A stretch of DNA of 64,000 bases, taken from Hyphomicrobiales bacterium. GTDB lineage: Bacteria; Pseudomonadota; Alphaproteobacteria; Rhizobiales; JACESI01. Positions 1 to 7,910 of the stretch are shown piece by piece (within the stretch, counting starts at the first letter, position 1; every line of letters starts with the position of its first letter). The translations under genes and the position numbers were made by a program. Under the pieces are notes generated by a model that saw only the letters and a program-made list of their open reading frames with translations, did not search any database and was not told the origin of the DNA. The stretch covers positions 143,749-207,748 of the forward strand of contig JBDWKL010000043.1 in assembly GCA_039973685.1 (NCBI GenBank), read 5' to 3'.

Positions 1-921
1 GGAGAAGCCACAACGTGCTGCAAAGGTCGCATCAACGGCATCAATCACACCATCATCATCAAAGCCAACATCGTACGCAACAAGGAAGTCATGACGCTTG
101 CCGGTGGCGATCATATCGTCATCGCGATCAGGTCTGATTTTGACGGCTTGGTTGTATTTTTTCGCAGCCAATGCTGCCACAACGGCGAATATGTTGGACT
201 GAGTTTCCTTGCCACCAAACCCGCCGCCCATACGCCGAACATTCACGGTGACTGCGTTTGATGGCACATCCAAAGCATGGGCCACCATATGCTGCACTTC
301 GCTTGGGTGCTGGGTGGAAGAATAGACCAACACATCATCATCTTCACCCGGCACGGAAAGGGCGATGTGGCCTTCTAGATAGAAATGGTCCTGACCACCG
401 ATCCGCATTTCTCCCTTGATACGATTTTGGGATTGATCGAGTTGCGCCACCGCCTCACCGCGTTTCAAGGTCAGTGGTTCTGTGACAAAAGGCGCGGTTG
501 CGGCCTGCGCCTCAGCCACATCAACAATGTGCGGCTTGGTATCATGCACGACTTGCGCTTGCTGAGCACCAGCCCTCGCAGCCGCTCTTGTGGTGGCAAC
601 TACCGCGAAAATGGGTTGTCCAAAAAACTCGACGCGGCTGGCAAAAACCGGATCATCTTTCTTACCCGTTGGGCTTACATCGTTGGGTCCGAGAATATCG
701 TCAGCGGTTAAAACACCCACCACACCGTCAACAGCCAAAACATCGGAAAAATCGATCGAGGTAATCGTGCCACTAGCAAATTCAGAGAGCCCTAGATAGG
801 CATGCAACAAGTCCGTTGGTTCGACAATATCGTCAATATATTCCGCCTCGCCCGTCACATGTTTATGAGCGGAATCGTGCTGTATATCTTGACCAGTTTG
901 GGTGATGGCAGGTTTGTTCAA
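1..921 (-). CDS. xdhB: Xanthine dehydrogenase molybdopterin-binding subunit, 5'-part only
   Basis: Large subunit of the XdhAB molybdenum hydroxylase, which oxidises hypoxanthine and xanthine to urate. The first 307 codons are visible; the gene runs off the left edge. The opening (HDSA..HVTGEAEYIDD), the QHPSEVQHMVAHAL stretch and the molybdopterin motif GGGFGGKE near residues 230-238 are typical of the family, and the last visible residues (AARCGFS) continue the family pattern. I place the start at a TTG (919-921): a GAGGG Shine-Dalgarno lies about 7 nt before it and no ATG fits the conserved N-terminus. It begins 10 nt after the xdhA stop, so the two are one operon. The usual XdhC maturation gene would be expected beyond the edge. 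Confidence 0.93.
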   Translation of the reverse strand, partial: MNKPAITQTGQDIQHDSAHKHVTGEAEYIDDIVEPTDLLHAYLGLSEFASGTITSIDFSDVLAVDGVVGVLTADDILGPNDVSPTGKKDDPVFASRVEFFGQPIFAVVATTRAAARAGAQQAQVVHDTKPHIVDVAEAQAATAPFVTEPLTLKRGEAVAQLDQSQNRIKGEMRIGGQDHFYLEGHIALSVPGEDDDVLVYSSTQHPSEVQHMVAHALDVPSNAVTVNVRRMGGGFGGKETQSNIFAVVAALAAKKYNQAVKIRPDRDDDMIATGKRHDFLVAYDVGFDDDGVIDAVDATFAARCGFS

Positions 922-931
922 TGTAACGCCC

Positions 932-2404
932 TCACCCTATAGCTTCGCGAGGAAGTCGGTTATCGTCTGCACCTATATCCGTTTCCAGATAGAACCGACG
1001 CAACAGGTTTTTTGTAACGAGTAAACGATAGTCAGAAGACCCACGCCAATCGCTTAACGGTGAAAAATCATCGCCAAAACTTGCCATCGCTGTTGTAACG
1101 CTCTGTTCGTTCCATGGTTGACCTTTGAGTGTTGCCTCGACATGGCTTGCCCGCTTCGGTGTCGCTGCCATGCCACCAAAGGCGATCACAGCATCTTCGA
1201 CCACACCATCATTGATCTTCAGACGGAACGCGCCGCAGACGGTTGAAATATCTTCGTCGCGTCGCTTGGAAATTTTATAAACAGCATAGGCATCCCCTTC
1301 ATCAACGAAGGGAAGCGTTATGCTCTCAACGAAATCGCCCTCTTGCCTGTCTTGCTTTCCGTAATCAATGAAGAAGTCTTCAAGCAGCATCGTGCGCCGC
1401 TCACCGCCACGGCGTAATGTAATGCTCGCCCCCAATGCGATGAAAGCAGGCGGCGTATCGCCAATCGGTGAGCCATTAGCAATATTACCGCCAATCGTCC
1501 CCATGTTACGAACCTGTTCACCACCAATGCGACTCCAGCATTCAGCCAATTGCGGGAAGTATTTTTGGATCGAGGGCAGCATCTCTGTATAGGTGACACA
1601 AGCACCGATGGTCAGGCCATCTTGAGACACGGTGATCTCGTGCAGCTCATCAAGGTGCCCGATGAAAATAACAGGCGAGATAGAGCGCATATGTTTCGTG
1701 ACCCACAGGCCAACATCTGTTGCGCCTGCCACAAGAGTTGAGTTTGGATGAGCTTCACGAACCTCGGCCAGATCATCCAATGATGACGGCACGAACAGGC
1801 AATCATCACCGCTTTTAATCTCAACCCGTGTTTCATCTTTCAAACCCACAAGCTGGTCTTTAATGGCCTGCCGCTCAACAACCAACGGATCGTTTTTCAT
1901 ACCACCCATAGCAACAGCTTTTTGCGCCGCTTTGACAATTGGCTCATAGCCAGTGCAACGGCACAAATTGCCTTGGAGTGCTGTTTCAATATCGTGATTG
2001 CTAGGGCTTGGGTTGGACATCCACAGCGCATAAAGCGACATCACAAAACCCGGCGTGCAAAACCCGCATTGGCTGCCATGTTCATCAACCATCGCTTGTT
2101 GCACGGGATGAAGTGTACCGTCGGCTTTTTTCAAATGCTCGATGGTAACAACATGGCATCCGTCTAGCGAGCCAACAAAGCGAATACAGGAATTGACCGT
2201 TTCATAGATAAGCGCATCACCTTTGAGGCGACCAACAAGCACGGTGCAAGCACCACAATCCCCTTCCGCACAGCCTTCTTTTGTGCCGCACAACCTTTGC
2301 TGCAATCTCAGGTAATCCAACAATGTCGCGTCTGAAGAAACAGCTTCAAGCACGACCGCTTGATCATTGAGAAGGAACCGCAACTGGTTGCGAACCGACA
2401 CCAT
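932..2404 (-). CDS. xdhA: Xanthine dehydrogenase small subunit (2Fe-2S and FAD)
   Basis: Electron-transfer subunit of xanthine dehydrogenase, 490 residues, the normal length. The N-terminal plant-type ferredoxin fold has Cys39, Cys45, Cys50 and Cys53. The second [2Fe-2S] domain has Cys113/Cys116 (CGFCTPG) and Cys148/Cys150 (CRCTGY). From about residue 195 comes the FAD-binding domain, with VAGATDVGL near 224-233 and an IGGNIANGSPIGD motif. Electrons from the molybdenum site in XdhB pass through these clusters to FAD and NAD+. It starts 4 nt after uraH and is followed by xdhB, so it belongs to the puuD-uraH-xdhA-xdhB transcription unit for purine breakdown. Confidence 0.96.
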   Translation of the reverse strand: MVSVRNQLRFLLNDQAVVLEAVSSDATLLDYLRLQQRLCGTKEGCAEGDCGACTVLVGRLKGDALIYETVNSCIRFVGSLDGCHVVTIEHLKKADGTLHPVQQAMVDEHGSQCGFCTPGFVMSLYALWMSNPSPSNHDIETALQGNLCRCTGYEPIVKAAQKAVAMGGMKNDPLVVERQAIKDQLVGLKDETRVEIKSGDDCLFVPSSLDDLAEVREAHPNSTLVAGATDVGLWVTKHMRSISPVIFIGHLDELHEITVSQDGLTIGACVTYTEMLPSIQKYFPQLAECWSRIGGEQVRNMGTIGGNIANGSPIGDTPPAFIALGASITLRRGGERRTMLLEDFFIDYGKQDRQEGDFVESITLPFVDEGDAYAVYKISKRRDEDISTVCGAFRLKINDGVVEDAVIAFGGMAATPKRASHVEATLKGQPWNEQSVTTAMASFGDDFSPLSDWRGSSDYRLLVTKNLLRRFYLETDIGADDNRLPREAIG

Positions 2405-2408
2405 CTAT

Positions 2409-2768
2409 CTAGCTCCCGCGATAGGTTGAATAACTGAAGGGAGAGGCAAGCAATGGCACATGATAGTGTTGGTCAGCGTTTGAGACGATAAAGCGCACGG
2501 GCACCAAGTTGAGAAACCCTCCCCCATTGGAATCAGCAAAGTAATCCCCGATATGGAAGACAAGTTCGTACTCCCCTTTGGCAAAGGCATCACCTTCCAG
2601 CATCGGCCCATCGCAGCGCCCGTCGTCATTGGTGGCAATGGTCTTTACATGGTCGCGGGTTTCTCCCTCAATCCGGTAAAGCTCAATGGTGAGGTTTGCC
2701 GCAGGCACGCCCGCGACTGTATCTAAAACATGCGTCGTTAAACGTCCTTGATCACCGTTGGTGCTCAT
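2409..2768 (-). CDS. uraH: 5-hydroxyisourate hydrolase (transthyretin-like)
   Basis: Hydrolyses 5-hydroxyisourate, the product of urate oxidation, to OHCU. At 119 residues it has the usual family length and both signatures: THVLDTVAG near residues 12-20, carrying a catalytic His, and the C-terminal tetrapeptide YRGS that separates these enzymes from true transthyretins. No signal peptide is seen, so it should be cytoplasmic. Its ATG overlaps the puuD stop (TAATG), so it is translationally coupled to the enzyme that makes its substrate. The next step, OHCU decarboxylase, is supplied by the fused gene on the other strand (5127-6554). Confidence 0.95.
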   Translation of the reverse strand: MSTNGDQGRLTTHVLDTVAGVPAANLTIELYRIEGETRDHVKTIATNDDGRCDGPMLEGDAFAKGEYELVFHIGDYFADSNGGGFLNLVPVRFIVSNADQHYHVPLLASPFSYSTYRGS

Positions 2769-4012
2769 TATTGGACCTCCCCTTTAGTAGCGGACCGATA
2801 CCATTCAACAATAAGCCTTCGCTCATCTGAATCAATATGAGTGATGTTTGCAGGCGGCATGGCCTTGCTCAATCCTGCTTGCAGATAAATGTCACGCGCA
2901 TAACGAGTGATCTCTGCATCACTTTCAAGCTTCACGCCTTTTGGCGCTGTTCTAATTCCATCCCATGCCGGTTCTGCTGCATGGCACATGGAGCAACGAC
3001 CTAGGATCGTATCTTTCACTTCATCAAAATGCTGGAAGCTTGCGAGCCTTACTTGCTGCGGTGTCATCGATTGTTGGGACTGCTCATCACTTGCGTTTAA
3101 CTGGCTCGGTGCTGTTGAAAGCCACGCAATCAAAATGAATAGAATAGCCGTTGCAAGCCATGTCCAAGTGGGGCTGCCTTTGCCTGCATGTTTGGAATTG
3201 AAATAGTGGCGAATGGTGACGCCCATCAAAAACACCAGTGATGCAATGACCCAATTATACTCAGTGGCAAAGGCCAGCGGGTAATGGTTTGACAACATCA
3301 AGAATATGACAGGCAGCGTTAGGTAATTGTTGTGAAGGGAGCGCTGCTTTGCCTGCATGCCTAAGGCGGGGTCAGGTTGTTTGCCCGCAATCAAATCAGC
3401 GACAACTTTCTTCTGGTTCGGAATGATAATGAAGAACACATTCGCGGACATGATCGTGCCCGTGAAAGCGCCAAGATGCAAAAGCGCTGCCCGCCCTGTG
3501 AAGAGTTGCGTATAGCCCCACGCCATCGCAACAAGCACGAAATATAAAAACACCATCAAGCCTGTGGTGCTCGTGCCAATTGGCGACTTGCATAACAGGT
3601 CATAGATAATCCAACCGCCCGCAATAGAGGCAATCGAAATCATGATGGCAACACTTGGCGACACATCCAAAACATTGGGATCAACAAGGTATAATTCAGC
3701 GCCTGCGTAATAAACAATGCACAGCAACACAAAGCCAGAAAGCCATGTGCTGTAAGCTTCCCACTTAAACCACGTTAGGTGCTCTGGCATGGATGCGGGC
3801 GCGACCATATATTTTTGAATGTGGTAAAAACCACCGCCGTGCACTTGCCATTCATCACCAGCAGCCCCTTGCGGCAAGCCGTCATGTTTGCGCAGGCCGA
3901 GATCAAGGGCGATGAAATAAAACGATGAGCCGATCCAAGCAATACCGGTGATCACATGGAGCCAACGCGCGGCAAATCCAAGCCAATCCCACAAAATTGC
4001 CAGTTCAAACAC
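2768..4012 (-). CDS. puuD: Membrane urate hydroxylase PuuD with cytochrome c tail
   Basis: Oxidises urate to 5-hydroxyisourate and probably passes electrons to the respiratory chain rather than to oxygen; this is the alphaproteobacterial alternative to soluble uricase. About eight hydrophobic segments fill residues 1-300 (opening WLHVITGIAWIGSSFYF), then a C-terminal cytochrome c domain has a CxxCH haem site, CSMCHA at residues 340-345. I choose the GTG at 4010-4012 (414 aa) because AAGGAG lies just before it and the family normally starts at this point. An ATG 39 nt upstream (4051) would add residues with no family counterpart. First gene of the leftward purine operon, divergent from the LysR regulator. 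Confidence 0.94.
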   Translation of the reverse strand: MFELAILWDWLGFAARWLHVITGIAWIGSSFYFIALDLGLRKHDGLPQGAAGDEWQVHGGGFYHIQKYMVAPASMPEHLTWFKWEAYSTWLSGFVLLCIVYYAGAELYLVDPNVLDVSPSVAIMISIASIAGGWIIYDLLCKSPIGTSTTGLMVFLYFVLVAMAWGYTQLFTGRAALLHLGAFTGTIMSANVFFIIIPNQKKVVADLIAGKQPDPALGMQAKQRSLHNNYLTLPVIFLMLSNHYPLAFATEYNWVIASLVFLMGVTIRHYFNSKHAGKGSPTWTWLATAILFILIAWLSTAPSQLNASDEQSQQSMTPQQVRLASFQHFDEVKDTILGRCSMCHAAEPAWDGIRTAPKGVKLESDAEITRYARDIYLQAGLSKAMPPANITHIDSDERRLIVEWYRSATKGEVQ

Positions 4013-4132
4013 TATCGTCTCCTTTTCACAATAATTTGGCAGCACTTGCATTCAATTGAAATATCAATAAAATTCAAAGACTTTCAAAAAAATTATGATA
4101 GTTCGAATCAAGTCTAATCGTTATGTGAATCT
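4013..4132. promoter_or_regulatory. Divergent promoter region between puuD and the LysR gene
   Basis: These 120 bp separate the leftward puuD operon from the rightward LysR gene and must hold both promoters. They are AT-rich. A perfect palindrome TTCAATTGAA sits at 4051-4060, and its right half TTGAA pairs with TTCAA at 4073-4077 across 12 nt, the kind of dyad LysR regulators use. A GANTC site (GAATC) is at 4105-4109. That this dyad is the operator of the neighbouring LysR protein is inference from position only. Confidence 0.45.
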
Positions 4133-5035
4133 ATGTCTTATGTGAAAAATCTCAAAACCTTTGTTCGCGTTTATGAACTGCGTAGCATGTCTGCGGCGGG
4201 TAGAGATCTGCGGGTTTCTCCGGCTGTATCAAGCAGCCGAATTTCGGAATTAGAAAAGCACTTAGGCATTCGCCTGTTCAATCGCACCACGCGCAATCTC
4301 ACCCCAACACAACAAGGCGATGTTTTTTATAAAGGCGCCATCAAAATACTCGATACCATCAAAGAAGCAGAAGGCAGCGTCGCGGAGATTACCTCCAACC
4401 CAAAAGGCACTATTTTCGTTTCTGCCCCGCTTGGCATTGGCAAACAATTGATTGCACCTTTGGTGCCTCGTTTTCGCGCCCTTTATGCCGACATCAATGT
4501 GCGCCTCAGATTGTCAGACAGAAAAGTCGACATTACCAATGAAGGCTTGGATGCGGCATTTGTTTTAGGTGACCTTCCAGATTCTGAATTGCGGGCAGTT
4601 CCAATCCATGACTTTGAACGAACGCTGTGTGCTTCCCCTGCCTATATTGAGCGGCGTGGCTTGCCGAAAACGGGTGAAGATTTACTGAACGACAATCACG
4701 AATGCCTACTGCTTCGTTTCCCCGGATCAAACGAGTTCTTCTGGAGCCTTCATGTTGATGGCAAAGTGAAACGCTATGATTTTTCCAGTCCGCTTGAATC
4801 AGATGATGGTGATGTTCTCACCAATTGGGCACTAACGGGAAACGGTATCGTCAACAAGCCTGTGTTCGAAGTTGCCAACCATATAAAAAGCGGGGAACTT
4901 GTTAAGATTGCCACGAAAACGCCGCCTACCAGTCAGCCCTTTTCGTGCGTCTATCCACATAAGCGCCTGCAAGACCCAAAGGTACGGCTGTTCATCGAAT
5001 TCATGGTCGAAGAATGCAAAGGGCAACTTGTATGA
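4133..5035 (+). CDS. LysR-family regulator, probably of purine catabolism
   Basis: A 300-residue LysR-type transcription factor. The N-terminal winged helix-turn-helix covers residues 1-60 (SMSAAGRDLRVSPAVSSSRI then LEKHLGIRLFNRTTRNLT) and the effector-binding domain follows from about residue 90. It is transcribed away from puuD and sits directly upstream of the puuE-uraD, allE, allA genes, so it is flanked on both sides by purine-degradation genes. The natural inference is that it senses a purine intermediate such as urate and controls both arms. The ligand cannot be read from the sequence. Confidence 0.9.
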   Translation: MSYVKNLKTFVRVYELRSMSAAGRDLRVSPAVSSSRISELEKHLGIRLFNRTTRNLTPTQQGDVFYKGAIKILDTIKEAEGSVAEITSNPKGTIFVSAPLGIGKQLIAPLVPRFRALYADINVRLRLSDRKVDITNEGLDAAFVLGDLPDSELRAVPIHDFERTLCASPAYIERRGLPKTGEDLLNDNHECLLLRFPGSNEFFWSLHVDGKVKRYDFSSPLESDDGDVLTNWALTGNGIVNKPVFEVANHIKSGELVKIATKTPPTSQPFSCVYPHKRLQDPKVRLFIEFMVEECKGQLV

Positions 5036-5114
5036 TGTCTTATAAAGATAATGCCTTTCAAAAATTAAGAGATAATTTCAACCCGCTTTTGCGTTAACAT
5101 CAACCAGCCCTATT

Positions 5115-5129
5115 GGAGGATTTATCCTG
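5115..5129 (+). promoter_or_regulatory. Shine-Dalgarno and CTG start codon of puuE-uraD
   Basis: GGAGG at 5115-5119 is followed after 7 nt by CTG at 5127-5129, in frame with the allantoinase. Translation from it gives SHRYPRDLQGYG, which is where PuuE proteins normally begin. No in-frame ATG, GTG or TTG lies between this point and the upstream gene. The first in-frame ATG (5256) would delete about 43 conserved residues. Confidence 0.75.
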
Positions 5130-6554
5130 TCCCATCGTTATCCAAGAGATCTGCAAGGCTACGGCGCAACACCGCCTAAAGTAACGTGGCCGAATGGCGC
5201 TCATATCGCCGTTCAATTCGTCGTCAATTATGAAGAAGGTGGCGAGAACAATATCTTGCATGGGGACGCTGCTTCTGAGGCTTTTTTGTCTGAAATCGTA
5301 GGCGCCGCCGCATGGCCTGACCAGCGCCATTGGAACATGGAATCAATCTATGAATATGGTGCGCGCGTAGGGTTTTGGCGTTTGCATCGCTTATTCACCG
5401 AACGCAATATTCCGGTCACAGTCTATGGTGTTGCAACTGCTTTAGACCGCTCACCAGCGCAAGTGGAAGCCATGCAATTAGCCGAGTGGGAAATTGCTTC
5501 TCACGGCCTAAAATGGATCGAGCACAAAGACTTTTCCAAAGACGAAGAACGTGCGTCCATTGATGAAGCGATCAGAATTCACGAAGCTGTAACAGGCGAG
5601 CGCCCACGTGGTTGGTATACGGGGCGCTGCTCTGAAAACACGGTAGATTTGATCACCGAAAACGGCAGCTTAGACTATGTCTCTGATAGCTACGCCGATG
5701 ACCTACCCTATTGGTATCATCATGCTGGGCGTGATCAATTGGTTATTCCTTATACGCTGGATTGTAACGACATGCGCTTTGCAACACCGCAAGGGTTTAA
5801 CTCTGGTGATCAGTTCTACACCTATCTAAAAGACACCTTCGATACGCTTTATGCGGAAGGTGCTGCAGGTGTTCCCAAGATGATGAACATCGGTTTGCAT
5901 TGCAGGCTAGCAGGCAGGCCCGGCCGTGCAGCAGCGATTGCCAAGTTTTTGGATTATGTGGCAAGCCACGACAATGTTTGGTGTGCGCGCCGAATTGATA
6001 TTGCGGAACATTGGAAAACCGCGCATCCGCCAGCTAAGCATCAAAAACGTCCTGCCGAAATGGACAAAGAGAGTTTCGTCAAAGCTTATGGCAGCATCTT
6101 TGAACATTCTGCTTGGGTGGCTGAACGTGCATTTGAGGGTGAACTAGGACCAGCACACAACACAGCCGTCGGCCTTCATGCGGCGATGGCGAAACAGTTT
6201 CGATTGGCGAACGATGAGGAGCGTCTGGGTGTTTTAAATGCTCACCCTGATCTTGCAGGCAAACTGGCCGCAGCCAAAAGACTGACGCAAGAATCCACCA
6301 GCGAGCAAGCCAGCGCTGGGCTTGATGCATTGACCGATGATGAGCGAGCGAAGTTTACTGAGTTGAATGAGCGTTATACAGCGAAGTTTGGCTTCCCCTT
6401 TATCATTGCGGTGAAAGGTCTCACCAAAGCGCATATCTTGGAAGCCTTCGAGCAGCGCATCAATAATGACCGCGTGCAAGAATTTGCCACCGCATGCAAA
6501 CAAGTCGAGCGCATTGCCCGCCTTCGCTTAAACGACATATTGCCAACTGGCTAA
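5127..6554 (+). CDS. puuE: Bifunctional allantoinase PuuE / OHCU decarboxylase UraD
   Basis: A 475-residue fusion. Residues 1 to about 305 are the PuuE-type allantoinase of the polysaccharide-deacetylase fold (RYPRDLQGYG, FVVNYEEGGENNILHGD, GWYTGRCSENT, LHCRLAGRPGRA), which opens allantoin to allantoate. Residues 312-475 are OHCU decarboxylase, with the HPDLAGKLA motif (catalytic His373), EQASAGLD and FGFPFIIAVKG. The decarboxylase makes (S)-allantoin, the allantoinase substrate, so the fusion joins consecutive steps. The start is a CTG at 5127 (see the ribosome-binding-site entry); an ATG at 5256 would cut into the conserved N-terminus. It is followed 10 nt later by allE. Confidence 0.92.
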   Translation: MSHRYPRDLQGYGATPPKVTWPNGAHIAVQFVVNYEEGGENNILHGDAASEAFLSEIVGAAAWPDQRHWNMESIYEYGARVGFWRLHRLFTERNIPVTVYGVATALDRSPAQVEAMQLAEWEIASHGLKWIEHKDFSKDEERASIDEAIRIHEAVTGERPRGWYTGRCSENTVDLITENGSLDYVSDSYADDLPYWYHHAGRDQLVIPYTLDCNDMRFATPQGFNSGDQFYTYLKDTFDTLYAEGAAGVPKMMNIGLHCRLAGRPGRAAAIAKFLDYVASHDNVWCARRIDIAEHWKTAHPPAKHQKRPAEMDKESFVKAYGSIFEHSAWVAERAFEGELGPAHNTAVGLHAAMAKQFRLANDEERLGVLNAHPDLAGKLAAAKRLTQESTSEQASAGLDALTDDERAKFTELNERYTAKFGFPFIIAVKGLTKAHILEAFEQRINNDRVQEFATACKQVERIARLRLNDILPTG

Positions 6555-6564
6555 AGGAACCATC

Positions 6565-7398
6565 ATGAGTAATCGCACCTATTATGCACCCCAAGGTGGC
6601 CTTCCAAAACAGACAGAACTGTTGACAGGTCGCGCGGTATTTACCGACGCCTATGCCGTTATTCCAAAAGGTACCATGCAGGATATTGTCACCAGCAAAC
6701 TGCCGTTTTGGGAAAAGACACGCGCATGGATTATTGCCCGCCCGATGACAGGATTTGCTGAAACTTTCTCGCAGTACATTATGGAAGTTGAGCCTAACGG
6801 CGGTAGCAATACGCCTGAGCTTGAAGACAATGTGCAAGGCGTTTTATTCATCGTGGAAGGTGAATTGACCCTAACCATTGCAGGTAAAGAACATGTCCTC
6901 AATGAAGGCGGATATGCCTATCTGCCGCCCGCTGAAAAATGGACTGCATTTAACAAGAGCAACAAGCCTGTTCGCTTCCATTGGATTAGAAAAGCCTATG
7001 AGGCAGTTGACGGCATTGATACGCCTGAAGTCATTATCACCAACGACAGCCAAGTCGCTCCAACCCCCATGCCTGACACAGAGGGCAAATGGGCAACGAC
7101 GCGTTTTGTTGAGCCTGATGACATGCGCCACGACATGCATGTGACAATCGTCACCCTTGCACCAGGTGCGGTTATTCCGTTTGCTGAAACGCATGTCATG
7201 GAACACGGCCTTTACGTGCTTGAAGGCAAAGCGGTCTACCGCCTTAATCAAGACTGGGTGGAAGTGGAAGCCGGAGACTTTATGTGGCTACGTGCGTTCT
7301 GCCCACAAGCTTGTTATGCGGGTGGTCCGTCGAATTTCCGCTATCTTTTATACAAAGATGTAAACCGCCATATGAAACTTTCGCTGAGCAAACTCTAA
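6565..7398 (+). CDS. allE: (S)-ureidoglycine aminohydrolase, bicupin
   Basis: Converts (S)-ureidoglycine to (S)-ureidoglycolate with release of ammonia, a manganese-dependent step after allantoate amidohydrolase. At 277 residues it has the family length, with two cupin barrels: the first around residues 65-130 (FIVEGELTLTIAG), the second around 190-265 with HVMEHGLYVLEGKAVYRL carrying the metal-ligand pattern. AAAGGA precedes the ATG closely. It begins 10 nt after puuE-uraD, and its stop overlaps the allA start (TAATG), so the three genes form one translation-coupled unit. No allantoate amidohydrolase, which should supply its substrate, lies in the window. Confidence 0.93.
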   Translation: MSNRTYYAPQGGLPKQTELLTGRAVFTDAYAVIPKGTMQDIVTSKLPFWEKTRAWIIARPMTGFAETFSQYIMEVEPNGGSNTPELEDNVQGVLFIVEGELTLTIAGKEHVLNEGGYAYLPPAEKWTAFNKSNKPVRFHWIRKAYEAVDGIDTPEVIITNDSQVAPTPMPDTEGKWATTRFVEPDDMRHDMHVTIVTLAPGAVIPFAETHVMEHGLYVLEGKAVYRLNQDWVEVEAGDFMWLRAFCPQACYAGGPSNFRYLLYKDVNRHMKLSLSKL

Positions 7399-7904
7399 TG
7401 CAGAAGATTTCTATTCAACCATTGACCAAAGCAGCCTTCGCCCCGTTCGGCGATGTTATTGAATTTGAAGGCGATCCGAGTTTTGCCATCAACAATGGCA
7501 TGTGCGACCGCTATCATGGTCTTGCTCACCCCTTCTGCGCTAATGTCGACGAAGATGCTGATGCACACGTTGCCATCAGCCTTGGACGTGGCCGCCCTTA
7601 TGCTTTGCCATTGACCCTTGAGATGATGGAACGGCACCCTTTAGGAAGCCAAGCTTTTATCCCGATGCAACCTCATCCGTTCTTAGTGATTGTTGCACCT
7701 GACGTTGATAACGCCCCCGGTACGCCCATTGCGTTTATGGCTGGAGTTGGTCAAGGCGTGAATTATCACTGCAATGTCTGGCATGGCGTTTTAACACCGT
7801 TAGACGTGCAGACAGATTTCATTATTGTCGACCGTTTCGGCGACGCTAATAACTTGCAAGAGCACCATTTTGATCAACCCTATTTGGTTGATCAAAACAG
7901 TTAG
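7398..7904 (+). CDS. allA: Ureidoglycolate lyase
   Basis: Splits ureidoglycolate into glyoxylate and urea, the last step of ureide breakdown. The protein has 168 residues, normal for AllA, opening with IQPLTKAAFAPFGDVIE and containing the core motif NYHCNVWHGVL followed by FIIVDRFG. The ATG at 7398 overlaps the allE stop; this is preferred over an earlier in-frame start at 7284 that would lie inside allE. The last codons lie within a perfect 12-bp hairpin (7868-7897), so the C-terminal residues are probably constrained by terminator function. Only 6 nt separate it from the convergent FAH gene. Confidence 0.93.
   Translation: MQKISIQPLTKAAFAPFGDVIEFEGDPSFAINNGMCDRYHGLAHPFCANVDEDADAHVAISLGRGRPYALPLTLEMMERHPLGSQAFIPMQPHPFLVIVAPDVDNAPGTPIAFMAGVGQGVNYHCNVWHGVLTPLDVQTDFIIVDRFGDANNLQEHHFDQPYLVDQNS
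7868..7897. terminator. Bidirectional hairpin terminator inside the 3' end of allA
   Basis: A perfect 12-bp inverted repeat, TTTTGATCAACC / GGTTGATCAAAA with a 6-nt loop. The A4/T4 ends give a U-tract in either direction, so it can end both the rightward allA transcript and, after reading through the 6-nt gap, the leftward FAH transcript. It lies wholly within the allA coding sequence, ending 7 nt before the stop. Confidence 0.6.
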
Positions 7905-7910
7905 ACCTAA

